Below the pieces are notes generated by a model. That model did no database searches and was not told the DNA's origin. It saw only the letters and a list, made by a program, of their open reading frames with translations. Made by a program: the position numbers and the translations under genes. Below, piece after piece: positions 8,475-18,131 of a stretch of DNA of 64,000 bases. This DNA comes from Paenibacillus silviterrae (GTDB lineage Bacteria; Bacillota; Bacilli; Paenibacillales; NBRC-103111). How positions within the stretch are numbered: position 1 is the stretch's first letter; every line of letters starts with the position of its first letter. The stretch covers positions 1,736,001 to 1,800,000 of the forward strand of contig NZ_JASKUT010000002.1 in the NCBI RefSeq assembly GCF_030167925.1, read 5' to 3'.

Positions 8475-8903
8475 CTAATTCGTATACTCTTGATGTCTCA
8501 TATAAATGCTTCTCTCTTTAAATCCAAGCGATTTCCAAAATGCATATCCAGAATGATTCCAATACATAACCTCGATATCTATGTTATTCGTGTTCAATAC
8601 TTCGAGCAACTTATTAAAACCTAATCTGCCATACCCATGCCTTCTACGGTTTCTGCAGATAAAAAACTGTCTTAAATATAAAGGCTTCCTTGTATGGTTC
8701 ACCAAAGCATAGCCAATGGTTTCACCCGTAACTTCAAATGCATAGGCTATATAATCCGTACTGATAAACCCCCTCATTCTATCTTTCAACTGTTCGAGAT
8801 TCATGGGATTGTCATGATTCTCATCTTCGATAAGTTGCTTGTTTAGCAAAGAAAGAAGGTCCAGATCTTCGTCAGAACAAATCCGTATGGATATTTCGGC
8901 CAC
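8475..8903 (-). CDS. GNAT family N-acetyltransferase
   Basis: About 142 residues. The acetyl-CoA binding region is seen in LRQFFICRNRRRHGYGRLGF (Q/RxxGxG/A-like), followed by the usual ending YAFWKSLGFKERSIYM. The GTG at 8903 (VAEISIRICSDED) has AGGGGTG upstream and is preferred to the upstream ATG. Acceptor substrate unknown. Confidence 0.88.
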   Translation of the reverse strand: MAEISIRICSDEDLDLLSLLNKQLIEDENHDNPMNLEQLKDRMRGFISTDYIAYAFEVTGETIGYALVNHTRKPLYLRQFFICRNRRRHGYGRLGFNKLLEVLNTNNIDIEVMYWNHSGYAFWKSLGFKERSIYMRHQEYTN

Positions 8904-9059
8904 GTAGAACACCCCTGTAATATATATTAGTCTGCAAGTCAACGTAAGAGTTCACATATTCACTATAAGCAGCCGTACAAGCCATTATAGAGAAACAGCG
9001 CAAACTATGATTCGGCCAAATTCGCTCCTGGCGGCAGATGTTCCTTCCGTGGAACACTG

Positions 9060-9094
9060 AAAAAACAAGCTCGAATCCGGGTGGAACGAGCTTA
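9060..9094 (-). terminator. Rho-independent terminator of the GrpB gene
   Basis: Read on the minus strand, AAGCTCG/CGAGCTT (9068-9074 with 9088-9094) is followed by a run of T (9060-9066). Confidence 0.72.
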
Positions 9095-9198
9095 TTTAAT
9101 CTTTGATTTGCTTTAGTTTTCTATATCGTTGATTTCTGGATCCATCAGCTGTAGTTAAATTGTCGTTTTCCATTAGAGGAATGAATCACGATTTTAAT

Positions 9199-9711
9199 CT
9201 ACTCACTCCATTTGGCCTTTTGAATCACATCAGAGATGAATGGATTTTTGGCATTAGTATAAGCAGCCCTATCGTTAATATATTTTTCCGCGAGTTCTTT
9301 TTTCAATTGATTGTATTGCTTTAGAACCTCGGGATGGGTTCTTAAATAATCCCTAAATAAAATATTGTTTTTCCACTCCTCGCTTCCATAATTGTATATA
9401 TGCAGGTGGTGCGTTCCTGCTCTCCATTGACCTTTTCTAAAGAATCTTCTAGTAGGGAATTCTTTATGGTACACATGTTCATAGCCTATTTTCGCTAACG
9501 GTTCAATAAATTCTTCTACTTCGTTTAAATCACGTACTCCGACCATGAAATCAATGATCGGTTTGGCCCCCAGGCCCTGAACGGAAGTGCTCCCAATATG
9601 TTCTATAGCAATTGCTTTATTAGCCAATACATCCTTAATTTTTCTTTCTTCCTGTTGGTATTCGAAAGGCCATTTTTCGTTGTACTCTTCAATAACCACT
9701 GGATGTTCCAT
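9199..9711 (-). CDS. GrpB family (nucleotidyltransferase-like) protein
   Basis: About 170 residues with GrpB signatures: VVIEEYNEKWPFEYQQEE, IEHIGSTSVQGLGAKPIID (GSTSVPGL-like) and the tail FRDYLRTHPEV. These proteins have a nucleotidyltransferase fold, and the reaction is not firmly established. The start MEHPVV at 9711 has GAGGA upstream; earlier ATGs lack a binding site. A stretch at 9160-9182 weakly resembles a cassette-element right arm. Confidence 0.9.
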   Translation of the reverse strand: MEHPVVIEEYNEKWPFEYQQEERKIKDVLANKAIAIEHIGSTSVQGLGAKPIIDFMVGVRDLNEVEEFIEPLAKIGYEHVYHKEFPTRRFFRKGQWRAGTHHLHIYNYGSEEWKNNILFRDYLRTHPEVLKQYNQLKKELAEKYINDRAAYTNAKNPFISDVIQKAKWSE

Positions 9712-9837
9712 ACATTCCTCCTGATTACCATGCATCCTTATTTTAATATTAAAATGAATGCTGCCGGTTACTTCAATGAAAAGAGGATCTGCATCGCGAC
9801 AAGCCCCTTCACACCAAAGAGTACCCAACGCATCATC

Positions 9838-10635
9838 TTACCGAGATCTACGCATCCCGAAATATCGCCAGAGAAGTTCCCTGTAACTGGACTCGTCTAC
9901 CGGAGTTTTGGTCATGACGCCGTCACACCACTCCGTGAAGAAGGAGGGGGTCAACGTGATCGTTCCGCGTTCCGTGACCTTCGTGACAAGCGGTTTCTTG
10001 TTGAAAGGCGAGTCGGAATGCTCGGCGATTATGCGCTGAATCGCATTCAGCTGGGTATCGTCGGTAATAGTCTTCGCGGTATCGAATACGTAGCCGGTCA
10101 TCCACTCGCTATGCTTATGCTTCAGCTTCATCTCCAGGACGTAATCACCAAGCTCGGCATGCTTCCCGTACGCCGGGACAATTCGAAAGTCCCCATTTGA
10201 AGAGGAGACAGGCTCGCCTGATAACGGCACAGGTCGTAGCGGAAGATTACTGCCGAAGCCCGTATCGATGAGGTAAGTCCGATTCTCATGCCGGAACAGA
10301 ATCGTAACATGCGTTCGTCCGGTGGCCGGGTAACTCTGCTTCTCGTGATTGTATACCACGCCGCTGACCAGCCGGGCATCCAGTTCGTTGTCCAGCATGA
10401 AGAAGTAAAACAATGTATTTAATTCATAGCATAGGCCTCCTTCACCTTGAACCGTAATTTTGTCCAAGAGCTGCTCCTTTGAGATGGTCTGTGTTCTGGA
10501 TTCAATGATTGCTAAATTTTCAAAAGGGACCGCGAAAGCCGTTCGTTCGAGTACACTGCTCAACTGGTCGAATGTAAGCGGTCCGTCGTCCAACAGTCCG
10601 ATTCTTGCCCGAAATGGTGCGTTCACATTGCGCAT
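9838..10635 (-). CDS. nat: Arylamine N-acetyltransferase
   Basis: A 265-residue acetyltransferase that moves acetyl from acetyl-CoA to arylamines or hydrazines through a cysteine. The catalytic triad is visible: Cys69 in GEGGLCYELN, His109 in GRTHVTILF, and Asp124 in LIDTGFGSN. Length and the VPFENL motif near residue 36 fit the family. ATG start at 10635 after a GGGAGGT site. Role may be detoxification of aromatic amines. Confidence 0.94.
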   Translation of the reverse strand: MRNVNAPFRARIGLLDDGPLTFDQLSSVLERTAFAVPFENLAIIESRTQTISKEQLLDKITVQGEGGLCYELNTLFYFFMLDNELDARLVSGVVYNHEKQSYPATGRTHVTILFRHENRTYLIDTGFGSNLPLRPVPLSGEPVSSSNGDFRIVPAYGKHAELGDYVLEMKLKHKHSEWMTGYVFDTAKTITDDTQLNAIQRIIAEHSDSPFNKKPLVTKVTERGTITLTPSFFTEWCDGVMTKTPVDESSYRELLWRYFGMRRSR

Positions 10636-11019
10636 GATTCGTACCTCCCAGACTCAATAATAGATGGTCAGCTTCCATTATACGGCCGTTCACGCGAAGA
10701 AGTAAGCTACTTAGATGGAAATATTGTACCTATTTCCCCTGAACATTGGAGTACTAAATGTCTCACATTGAACCTTAATCAGCGACTTGATTTCGTTATA
10801 ATTCAGTTATAAACCGCCGATCGTGTGCTGGCAGCTTCGTCCTGGTAGCATATTCAGCTATCGTCTACCTTTTGCTCAATCTTTAAAGTATTGTACGTAT
10901 TCAGAGACCCTTTGGGCGAGGTTCGTGCCGGGTGACCAAAGACCAAATATTTATATAAGCATATATACAGCAAACCACTCCCCGATAATGGAGGGTTTCT
11001 TTGTATAGAATTTCTCTTT
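10636..11019. other. Intergenic region, no gene seen
   Basis: 384 bp between two minus-strand genes. No convincing reading frame. It contains TATAAA-like AT-rich stretches near 10790-10812 and a hairpin CTCC/GGAG extended to AAACC/GGTTT near 10972-11001 with only a short T run, which may end transcription of the methyltransferase gene. Confidence 0.5.
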
Positions 11020-11778
11020 TTATTTATTAGCCAAAATTGTAAATTCCCATGGTATGTTTTCATTTTTCCAACCACGATGCTCTTCAAACTTCATTAACTT
11101 AAAACCAGATGTAATAACCGAATTTATTATTTCGCTAAGGGTATAAAGCCTAATCGAAACATCTGGAAAGTCTTTTTGTTCACTTTCGTCGAAATAATGT
11201 TTATATGCTACATCCCCATTATGCAATTCTTCGTCAAAGTAACTTTGTTGGACTTGATATTGGATTTTAGAGTTAGAAACGATACACCTTCTTAAAGGAT
11301 GAAAGTCACTTAGAACCATTACCCCATTATTTTTAAGTAATGAAAAAAGAATAGACATGAATCTTTCGATGTCGTTGAAATAGTGTAATATTCCACCTTC
11401 CAAGTATAGCATGTCAAAATGACCACTATACTTTTCTAAGTCTATATCGTAAATATCAGTAACAACATAATGAATAGATACCTTGGCAGAATCCGCGAGC
11501 TCTAGGGCATATTTTTTATTTTCTTCCGATATATCAAATACTGTTACATCTGCACCTAACAGTGCTAATGGGACTGCTTTCCTTCCATTTGATCCGCAAA
11601 GATTAGCAATCTTTTTCCCTGCAATCTGTTCAAAGTATTGCTTATGTTTCTTTAGCTGTGCTTTGGGGTTTTCCAATATTTGTTTTGCCTTTTCCTTAGG
11701 TGAACCATCTCGTCTGATCCAAAATTCGTACGCTCGATGTTCCCAAGCTATCTTATTTTTTGCACTTTGTTCATTCAT
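11020..11778 (-). CDS. Class I SAM-dependent methyltransferase
   Basis: A 252-residue methyltransferase. Motif I is IANLCGSNGRKAVPLALLGA, motif II VTVFDISEENKKYA, and motif IV MLYLEGGILHYFND. The N-terminal WEHRAYEFW block is typical of a Bacillales subfamily of small-molecule methyltransferases. ATG start with AAGGGGAT upstream. Substrate unknown. Confidence 0.92.
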   Translation of the reverse strand: MNEQSAKNKIAWEHRAYEFWIRRDGSPKEKAKQILENPKAQLKKHKQYFEQIAGKKIANLCGSNGRKAVPLALLGADVTVFDISEENKKYALELADSAKVSIHYVVTDIYDIDLEKYSGHFDMLYLEGGILHYFNDIERFMSILFSLLKNNGVMVLSDFHPLRRCIVSNSKIQYQVQQSYFDEELHNGDVAYKHYFDESEQKDFPDVSIRLYTLSEIINSVITSGFKLMKFEEHRGWKNENIPWEFTILANK

Positions 11779-11961
11779 ATATAGCCGAATCCCCTTTCAT
11801 TAGAGACTATTCATATAAATGTAAAGCAAGACACATGATACCATTTATTGGAACAAGATGCCATTTCTTTTCGCTTCAATCTTTGCTCGTATTGGGCCGA
11901 TGCAAGTGCCCACAGCGATTTCATGTACGGGAAAAGCGATTTGGGGGAGATTGTCGTATTA

Positions 11962-12408
11962 CTAAAAATGCTTCTTAGGTTTATTAGATGCAGCAATAAC
12001 GCAAATCAAAACACTAATAACACCACAGATAATATAGGTATACGTATAATAAGGCGCTGCTTCGCCGCGTATGAACATCATAGTTGTTACTCCATCCATC
12101 GATCCGTCACCGCCCCCAAGCACCAGTAAATAACCAATTAGATATATCAACAATCGTTCGCTGATGACAGGAATTATACTGACCCATAGCGCACCAGTAC
12201 GTTTATTGTCAAAAGCTTTCTTAGTATAAATACCAGCTACGAGATATGGAATGATCAACAAAGGTGCGCCAATAAAAGTACCAGATATGTTCCAATTATG
12301 GTCTACGGGCTCTTTAAAGATGATCCAATATAATGTAAACATCGCATACAGCGTAAGAAAATAGCTTGATGTAATGACCATCCAACCACCAATTATTTTG
12401 CTAACCAT
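11962..12408 (-). CDS. Small integral membrane protein
   Basis: A 148-residue protein with four predicted membrane segments, two of them YFLTLYAMFTLYWIIF and GAPLLIIPYLVAGIY. ATG start with GGGAGGGAT upstream. No family or catalytic motif recognised. Confidence 0.78.
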   Translation of the reverse strand: MVSKIIGGWMVITSSYFLTLYAMFTLYWIIFKEPVDHNWNISGTFIGAPLLIIPYLVAGIYTKKAFDNKRTGALWVSIIPVISERLLIYLIGYLLVLGGGDGSMDGVTTMMFIRGEAAPYYTYTYIICGVISVLICVIAASNKPKKHF

Positions 12409-12633
12409 TTATATCCCTCCCACCTTCGAGGATTCGCTTTCGTATCATTTAGCTTCTCATTTAATAAGAAAATACGTTGGCCAGCAATGCGGCTTATGTT
12501 TTTCCAGGATTTCAATATTCCCATCAATAAACTGATCTATTTCGTGAATATTTCCCAATGAAAATAGACGATCCCCCAGGCGCATACCTGCGCATTGAGA
12601 ACCGCCTAATTAAATTACATTGTAGGAGACTTA

Positions 12634-13083
12634 CTAACTTCGTTTCGCTCCGAGCTCAGCCCACACTCCTTCGAGCCACGGGTCAAACTCATCACCCTTG
12701 TTCCCTTCGTATGTATCATAAACGTCGAGCCTCATCTTTTTGAATTTCTCTTTAAATTCCTCATAGGAGTGACCCTCGGGCAAGCTTTTTTTGATTCGCA
12801 GCAGAATCTTGGACAAATCTTTCATGGATTCGCGATGTTTTTTCGGGGGCATTTGAACATCTTCGCCTAGCGCCCTTAGCTTACGGTACGCAGCCTCCTG
12901 CACCCGATAGACCGAATCATTAGTCAGTCTGTATTGTAATAGACGAATAGCCTGATCACTATCCAGCTCCCCCAGCTTGTCCACTGCTTCCAGTCGCTCT
13001 CTCCAATTGGACGTTCGATTAGCCGCTGCCTTTATTTTCTCCCATTGTGCAGCTTCGGTGTTTTCCAGGTCTTGATCTATCAT
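12634..13083 (-). CDS. HEAT-repeat domain protein
   Basis: A 149-residue alpha-helical protein. The region NWRERLEAVDKLGELDSDQA then AYRKLRALGED forms one to two HEAT-like repeats, followed by a basic helical tail. Such proteins mediate protein contacts; the partner is unknown. It begins 42 bases after the end of the DUF3934 gene and may be co-transcribed with it. Confidence 0.82.
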   Translation of the reverse strand: MIDQDLENTEAAQWEKIKAAANRTSNWRERLEAVDKLGELDSDQAIRLLQYRLTNDSVYRVQEAAYRKLRALGEDVQMPPKKHRESMKDLSKILLRIKKSLPEGHSYEEFKEKFKKMRLDVYDTYEGNKGDEFDPWLEGVWAELGAKRS

Positions 13084-13125
13084 GTTGATCCCATCCTATT
13101 CTACCTCTAATTGTACTTGTGCTCG

Positions 13126-13299
13126 TTAGGTGTTGCCTTGATCCGCACCGGTAGCTGCGGCACCATCCTGATTCTTCGTCCCCTTGCTCTTATACGGCTT
13201 GGGCCTGTTCATGGCTCGGTTGGTGCTGGCCTGCCATCGGTTCCAGCCCTTTTTATCGGTCCCCCTGCCCGTGCCGCCTTTCCCCTTCGCTTTGCTCAA
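13126..13299 (-). CDS. DUF3934 family small basic protein
   Basis: A 57-residue, strongly basic protein easily missed because it starts with TTG (13299), with GGAGTG eight to twelve bases upstream. The N-terminal KGGTGRGTDKKGWNRWQ and the following PKPYKSKGTK match the DUF3934 family known from Bacillus and Paenibacillus. Function unknown; the composition suggests nucleic acid or ribosome binding, which is only an inference. The opposite strand is open over the same stretch but has no binding site. Confidence 0.85.
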   Translation of the reverse strand: MSKAKGKGGTGRGTDKKGWNRWQASTNRAMNRPKPYKSKGTKNQDGAAATGADQGNT

Positions 13300-13468
13300 T
13301 TGATCACTCCATTATCGTATAGGTCTATGGTAAAATGATTAACAATTTGGAGTAAACGTATACTGGCCGTCATCGGACCTCAATGAAAACATAACATAAA
13401 TCTCAAGATAATGCATCCGCCACGGTATGTTTTCAAACTTCTCATTCTTTGGACCCCGTCAGGGGCAT

Positions 13469-13984
13469 TCAAGCCCCATTATTATGTTGCCAATGAGTAT
13501 CTACATACCCTCGTTTTATAGACCAATCAGCAAGCATTTTCCGCTGACGAATTTCTAAATCCCTATAAGGAGCTGCTTCAAAAGAAATTTTACTAAAACG
13601 ATCTTGGAAATGAGGCCCTTCCTTAAACTTTCTCATAGCCCCCATCTCTATATCATCCGCAGCCCAAACTACCCTACTAATATTAAAAGATAACAGAATA
13701 GTACAGCTGCACATGGGGCAAGGTTCGCATGTTGTGTATAATGTAAAGCCCTTTTTCAGGAATTTCTTATTCTCAATATCCAGCATGCTTGGTCCGGCAT
13801 TTCTTATTGCATCAACCTCAGCATGCGCTGTTGTATCTGATTCCGAGAAAACCCTGTTATGTCCCCTGCTAATAATCATACCGTCAGAATCCACAATAAC
13901 GGCTCCGATTGGATAGGTACCTTCATCTCTGGCTTTTTCAGCTTCAATAAATGCCTCCAATAAATATTTACGATCATCTGTCAT
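13469..13984 (-). CDS. Nucleoside deaminase (cytidine/guanine deaminase superfamily)
   Basis: A 171-residue zinc deaminase. The zinc ligands and general base are in HAEVDAIRNA (His and Glu) and PCPMCSCTI (two Cys). Length and layout fit the CDA superfamily branch of guanine and tRNA adenosine deaminase-like proteins. The real substrate is uncertain; it differs from TadA, which normally lies near dnaX. ATG start after AAGGGGG. Confidence 0.9.
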   Translation of the reverse strand: MTDDRKYLLEAFIEAEKARDEGTYPIGAVIVDSDGMIISRGHNRVFSESDTTAHAEVDAIRNAGPSMLDIENKKFLKKGFTLYTTCEPCPMCSCTILLSFNISRVVWAADDIEMGAMRKFKEGPHFQDRFSKISFEAAPYRDLEIRQRKMLADWSIKRGYVDTHWQHNNGA

Positions 13985-14074
13985 GAGCTAAGCCCCCTTT
14001 ACAAAACAATTGTTTTATAGATATTCCACAAAAATCCATAAATTCCTTGAAAAACTCACTAGACAGCTGTTGGC

Positions 14075-14266
14075 TCAAAAAACTTTACCCGGCAGCTGGA
14101 TGCCACGCCAACCGCTTACATCGCATTGGCTATTTTTATTATCACCCACTGCAACTACTGTGCCGTCCGATGTAAGCCCGACGGTATGACGATAACCCGC
14201 CGCTATGGTAGCTTTTGGCCACCGTTTCACCTTTAACGCCGCTTTTTCCGGTGAAAAATAATCCAT
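14075..14266 (-). pseudogene. RCC1-repeat protein fragment
   Basis: A 63-codon frame with a good ribosome binding site (AGGGGG) and a single RCC1-type repeat: AAGYRHTVGLTSDGTVVAVG followed by DNKNSQCDVSGW. RCC1 repeat proteins normally have about seven such blades, so this is probably the truncated N-terminus of a larger lost gene. Confidence 0.65.
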
Positions 14267-14392
14267 GCTTTACCCCCTTGAATACAAATCAATTTATTAT
14301 AAAACGGTTCCACTTCTGAGGTCTTAAGAAACTCCGATCTCTTTTGCGCGTCTAATAAGATAAAATCCTCTCGAGCAAAGGAGAATTGTATT

Positions 14393-15385
14393 GTGAGAAC
14401 TGTGGTTTGGAGACGTTGGGCTCGAGTCTTACTGATGTCTGTTTGGCTAGCGAGCTTTCTTGCGACCCTCGTTTATCCTACGGCTTCCTCCCACGCCTTT
14501 GGTCCGCGTAAGTTTGAGCCGCCGAGCATCCCGCCCGTTATTTCGCTTCTGGAGGAAACGCCGCTTTATCCCGAGCAGGATGAATCCGTGGAGCCATGGG
14601 CGGTGCTCAGTCCCCAGGATGTGGAGACCGTCGAAGCGGAGAACGAGTGGTATACCAAGGAGTCCGGTGAGAAAGTGTGGGTTCGAGTCAAGACGACTTG
14701 GCTTGGGGAGCTGTGGATGCACTTGGAGAAGGAGAAGATGGGGGTCATCAAGCCTATCGATTCCTATATTCTTCTATTGGGGCCGGCACAGCTGTACAGC
14801 CAACCTGTTTCGTCTTCAAAAACGGACGCCGTTCTTACCCCTCAGGTGGTTCATGCGAATGCAATATTTGATTCCTCCTACTCTTATTTGACCAACAGCT
14901 ACCGAATTGAAACCTCTTGGATCGGCGATCAATGGCTTGTCTCCAATCCTTATATGCTGGTCAATGTAGAGGTTCTGAATCAGGAGATGATGCTGCCGAC
15001 GGAAACGCTCTATATGGAGGAATACGATACGGCTCACCGCCTTCAGCGGCCATCAGATGCGAGATTCATTCCCCCGCAGAAAGTGTTCGCTTTAGAAAGG
15101 ACGGAGAATGGCGTATACCACGTGCGCGGCGAGAATGGCGATACCTTCTGGATCCAGCCGGCCTACGCCCAGCCTTTAGGTTCGAAGAAGATTAATGAGA
15201 CCCTCGAGCTCACGAAACCGACCGAACTGCATTTGTTCCCCAAGACATCGTACCCAATTTTCGGTCAACTCAGCCCGCAGAAGGTAGAAGCTTTCGAGCA
15301 GTGGAACGATTCTGAAGGACACCGGTGGTATCGTATTCACAGCTGGAACGGGGATCTATGGATCCAGCCGGATGCCGGCTTATAA
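14393..15385 (+). CDS. Exported SH3-like repeat protein
   Basis: A 330-residue protein with a signal peptide (VLLMSVWLASFLATLVYPTA) and a GTG start preceded by AAAGGAGA. It contains four copies of a repeat of about 70 residues, each ending in a W.G..W...-like strand: TTWLGELWMHLE, TSWIGDQWLVSN, ENGDTFWIQPA and SWNGDLWIQPD. Each repeat begins with an ETLxLY or LYxxP strand and an LSPQ-like turn, a bacterial SH3-like design used for cell-wall binding. Function in the wall is inferred. Confidence 0.8.
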   Translation: MRTVVWRRWARVLLMSVWLASFLATLVYPTASSHAFGPRKFEPPSIPPVISLLEETPLYPEQDESVEPWAVLSPQDVETVEAENEWYTKESGEKVWVRVKTTWLGELWMHLEKEKMGVIKPIDSYILLLGPAQLYSQPVSSSKTDAVLTPQVVHANAIFDSSYSYLTNSYRIETSWIGDQWLVSNPYMLVNVEVLNQEMMLPTETLYMEEYDTAHRLQRPSDARFIPPQKVFALERTENGVYHVRGENGDTFWIQPAYAQPLGSKKINETLELTKPTELHLFPKTSYPIFGQLSPQKVEAFEQWNDSEGHRWYRIHSWNGDLWIQPDAGL

Positions 15386-15403
15386 GCAGCCTGGGGGTTC
15401 ATG

Positions 15404-15435
15404 AGGTGCAGGTCTGCTTCGCAGGCTCTGCACCT
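15404..15435. terminator. Hairpin between convergent genes
   Basis: AGGTGCAG pairs with CTGCACCT across 15404-15435, between the convergent repeat-protein gene and rph. There is no T run, so terminator function is uncertain. Confidence 0.35.
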
Positions 15436-15464
15436 ATCGCCATGGCCCCAGCCCTACCACCGTA

Positions 15465-18059
15465 CTACAATATTTCGATATATCCTTCTGTTCCATGCAC
15501 GCGAATTCGTTGCCCGTCTTTTATCAATTTGGTGGCATTTTCCACCCCGACAATTGCCGGTAATCCATATTCACGGGCGATCACTGCTCCATGGGTCATC
15601 AGTCCGCCTACCTCGGTGACTAGACCTTTTATGGATACAAATAATGGTGTCCAGCCGGGGTCAGTAAAGGAGGTGACTAATATATCTCCATCTTCCAAGT
15701 CGGCATTTTCCATGCTTAAAATGACCCGTGCTCTTCCTTCAACCACTCCGGAAGAAACAGGTAGGCCTACAATCGCATTAGCCGGCAAATTTTCTCGTTT
15801 GTACTTACCTGCAATGATTTCACCATCAGACGTGATAACGCGTGGTGGGGTGAGTTTTTCATATAATTTGTACTCTTCTTTTCGTTTGCTGATGATCTGG
15901 TAATCCAGTTTTTTTGTACGTACGACTTCGTGAAGTTCATCAAAAGTCAGAAAGTAGATATCTTCTTTTTCATGAATAACACCCGCCTGTACGAGCTTTT
16001 CAGCTTCTTTCAGCAAAGCCAGCTTATAAACGAAATAGCGACTGATATACCCGTATTTTGGATATTCGCGATAACCGATGAAATTCCGGATCAGGTCGAT
16101 CATTCGTTTGGTTTCCTTTGCTTTTTGTTCACCGTCCGGCAATTGCTTCAATCGATCCAACAACTCTTGTTCTTTTTCCAAAGCTTCCCGGCGCCCTTGA
16201 TCAAATTTTCGCTTGCCGGCATTAGGCCCAAAGCTTTTAATGTTACCCAGAATCATGGGGACAAGTGTAATTGGTTTTTCACTCCAACGAGTTTTCGTAA
16301 TATCGATTTCTCCGGTGCACCGCATTCCGTATTTGCTGAGATAAGCATATATAGCGTCTCGGGCTTCCCTTCCCCCATTAAGCTTAACCAGTTCATCCAA
16401 AAAGTTGTCATCTTTTACATGCTGTAAATAAGCAACTACTTCCGGATAAGGCCGAATCACATCCGCGACATCCATTAGCGCGAGTCCCATTTCCGAAGTA
16501 ATATTGTTTGGGACGGATTGAGAAAGCGTGTCTGCTGCGTTTTTTTCGCCTAACCACTCGTTCATTTTTTCATTAATCCATTTTGAAGCATCCATAGCAG
16601 CCATAAACACACGCGAGCTTTGGGGGTCAAATAAAATCTTCTTTAATTGCTGGATATCTTCCAGAATAAAATCAAACAAATCTGATCCTGATTTCCCTTG
16701 AATGCTTTGCTTTAGCTCTTCTATGGATGCTTGACTCCTCTTAATTAATTCAGAGACGATTGCCGGATCGTTTTCGAATGGTGACAGTGTATCTGGATTG
16801 CTTCTGCCGGGAATCGGTGCCGTTTGATCATTGGGTAACAATTTTATAAAATCTCGCTCTATTATGGTCGTGAGTGCGTCTTTTATGAGCGGATCGGATT
16901 GCCCCAGGGTTAATAAAGATTCCCGGCCGACAGGTGAAGCCATCATACGTGTGATATCAACAAACAACCTTCCACCGGCTTTACGCATGGGAGCAGGAGT
17001 AATTAACAGGTAAAAAGACAATCCCAGTGGTTTTATGGGATCCGTCATCATTTGTTGATGACCAACAGAGATATAGACGTGATTGTCTTGGTCGCCCGCT
17101 TCAGGGATGGGGTATAAAGTTGTGATTGGACGACTCTGGACAATATAAAATTTATCTTGGGCCAAACACCATTCGATATCTTGCGGGCAACCAAAATGAG
17201 CTTCGATCCGTCTTCCGATACTTGCCAGTTGTAAAATTTGTTCATCAGTCAGTGTTTGAGTCTTTTGCCGATCAGGATCGATCTGCAGTGTCTCTGTTCC
17301 GCCTTCTTTTCGTCCATAGATAGCCAATTTTTTGGTTGCTATCCTCTTATCGACGATTTCCCCTCCCTGTACTTTATAACCATCGGCAGACACCAAGCCA
17401 GAGACCAGTGCTTCGCCAAGTCCAAAACCAGCGTCGATTGATAACAGCTTTCGGTTGGAAGTAATCGGATCAGCGGTAAATAAAATACCAGAAGCTTGTG
17501 GAAAAACCATCCTTTGGATGATAACGGATAAATAAACTTGACGGTGATCAAATCCATTTTGCATACGGTAGATTACCGCCCGATCCGTAAAGAGGGAAGC
17601 CCAACACTTGCTGATATGCTGCAAGATCGCTTCTTTGCCGATGATATTTAAATAGGTGTCTTGTTGACCGGCAAACGAGGCATGGGGTAAATCTTCAGCT
17701 GTTGCACTAGAACGCACTGCATAAGCATGTTCCTCGCCGAACTGGGAGAGATAATGACTAACTGCTTTCACAACATCGGAAGGAATTTCTACATCCATAA
17801 GAATTTGTCGAATCTTTCTGCTGATATCACCAATTTGATCTCGATCTTCAGCTTTTAGCGTGGTTAGTTGATCCAACAAAGCATGATACGTTTCGTTTTG
17901 TTCAATAGCCTTTTGATATCCCACTGTTGTAACACAAAAACCTTCAGGTACTTGTATTCCATCGATTTTTGATAATTCACCTAAATGTAACCCTTTTCCG
18001 CCAACGAGTAAAAGCTGCGTTTTTTCCATTTCCTGAAAATCGAGAACCAAAGAACTCAT
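15465..18059 (-). CDS. rph: Rifampin phosphotransferase (rifamycin-inactivating)
   Basis: An 864-residue dikinase-type enzyme that inactivates rifamycins by phosphorylation using ATP. Domains: ATP-grasp (about 1-315; VGGKGLHLGELS, YAVRSSATAEDLPHASFAGQ, DIEWCLAQDKFYIVQSRPIT), the central rifampin-binding domain (about 330-750), and the swivelling phosphohistidine domain with GGLMTHGAVIAREYGLPA, where the transferred phosphate sits on His823. Length and order match Rph rather than PEP synthase, which lacks this middle domain. ATG start, AGGAG upstream. A good sigma-A promoter is at 18179-18207. Confidence 0.9.
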   Translation of the reverse strand: MSSLVLDFQEMEKTQLLLVGGKGLHLGELSKIDGIQVPEGFCVTTVGYQKAIEQNETYHALLDQLTTLKAEDRDQIGDISRKIRQILMDVEIPSDVVKAVSHYLSQFGEEHAYAVRSSATAEDLPHASFAGQQDTYLNIIGKEAILQHISKCWASLFTDRAVIYRMQNGFDHRQVYLSVIIQRMVFPQASGILFTADPITSNRKLLSIDAGFGLGEALVSGLVSADGYKVQGGEIVDKRIATKKLAIYGRKEGGTETLQIDPDRQKTQTLTDEQILQLASIGRRIEAHFGCPQDIEWCLAQDKFYIVQSRPITTLYPIPEAGDQDNHVYISVGHQQMMTDPIKPLGLSFYLLITPAPMRKAGGRLFVDITRMMASPVGRESLLTLGQSDPLIKDALTTIIERDFIKLLPNDQTAPIPGRSNPDTLSPFENDPAIVSELIKRSQASIEELKQSIQGKSGSDLFDFILEDIQQLKKILFDPQSSRVFMAAMDASKWINEKMNEWLGEKNAADTLSQSVPNNITSEMGLALMDVADVIRPYPEVVAYLQHVKDDNFLDELVKLNGGREARDAIYAYLSKYGMRCTGEIDITKTRWSEKPITLVPMILGNIKSFGPNAGKRKFDQGRREALEKEQELLDRLKQLPDGEQKAKETKRMIDLIRNFIGYREYPKYGYISRYFVYKLALLKEAEKLVQAGVIHEKEDIYFLTFDELHEVVRTKKLDYQIISKRKEEYKLYEKLTPPRVITSDGEIIAGKYKRENLPANAIVGLPVSSGVVEGRARVILSMENADLEDGDILVTSFTDPGWTPLFVSIKGLVTEVGGLMTHGAVIAREYGLPAIVGVENATKLIKDGQRIRVHGTEGYIEIL

Positions 18060-18131
18060 TCTACATCTCTCCTAAGCATTAAAATGAAAAAAACATTTGA
18101 CAAGGGGGCGCCGGAATGGTACAATAAAATT

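Noticed and set aside
13111..13338. A plus-strand frame of 75 codons
   Set aside because: It is the reverse of the DUF3934 gene, which has the binding site and family match.
15465..18059. Phosphoenolpyruvate synthase instead of Rph
   Set aside because: The N-terminal ATP-grasp and C-terminal His domain are shared, but the central domain and 864-residue length fit rifampin phosphotransferase; PEP synthase has a C-terminal PEP-binding barrel, absent here.
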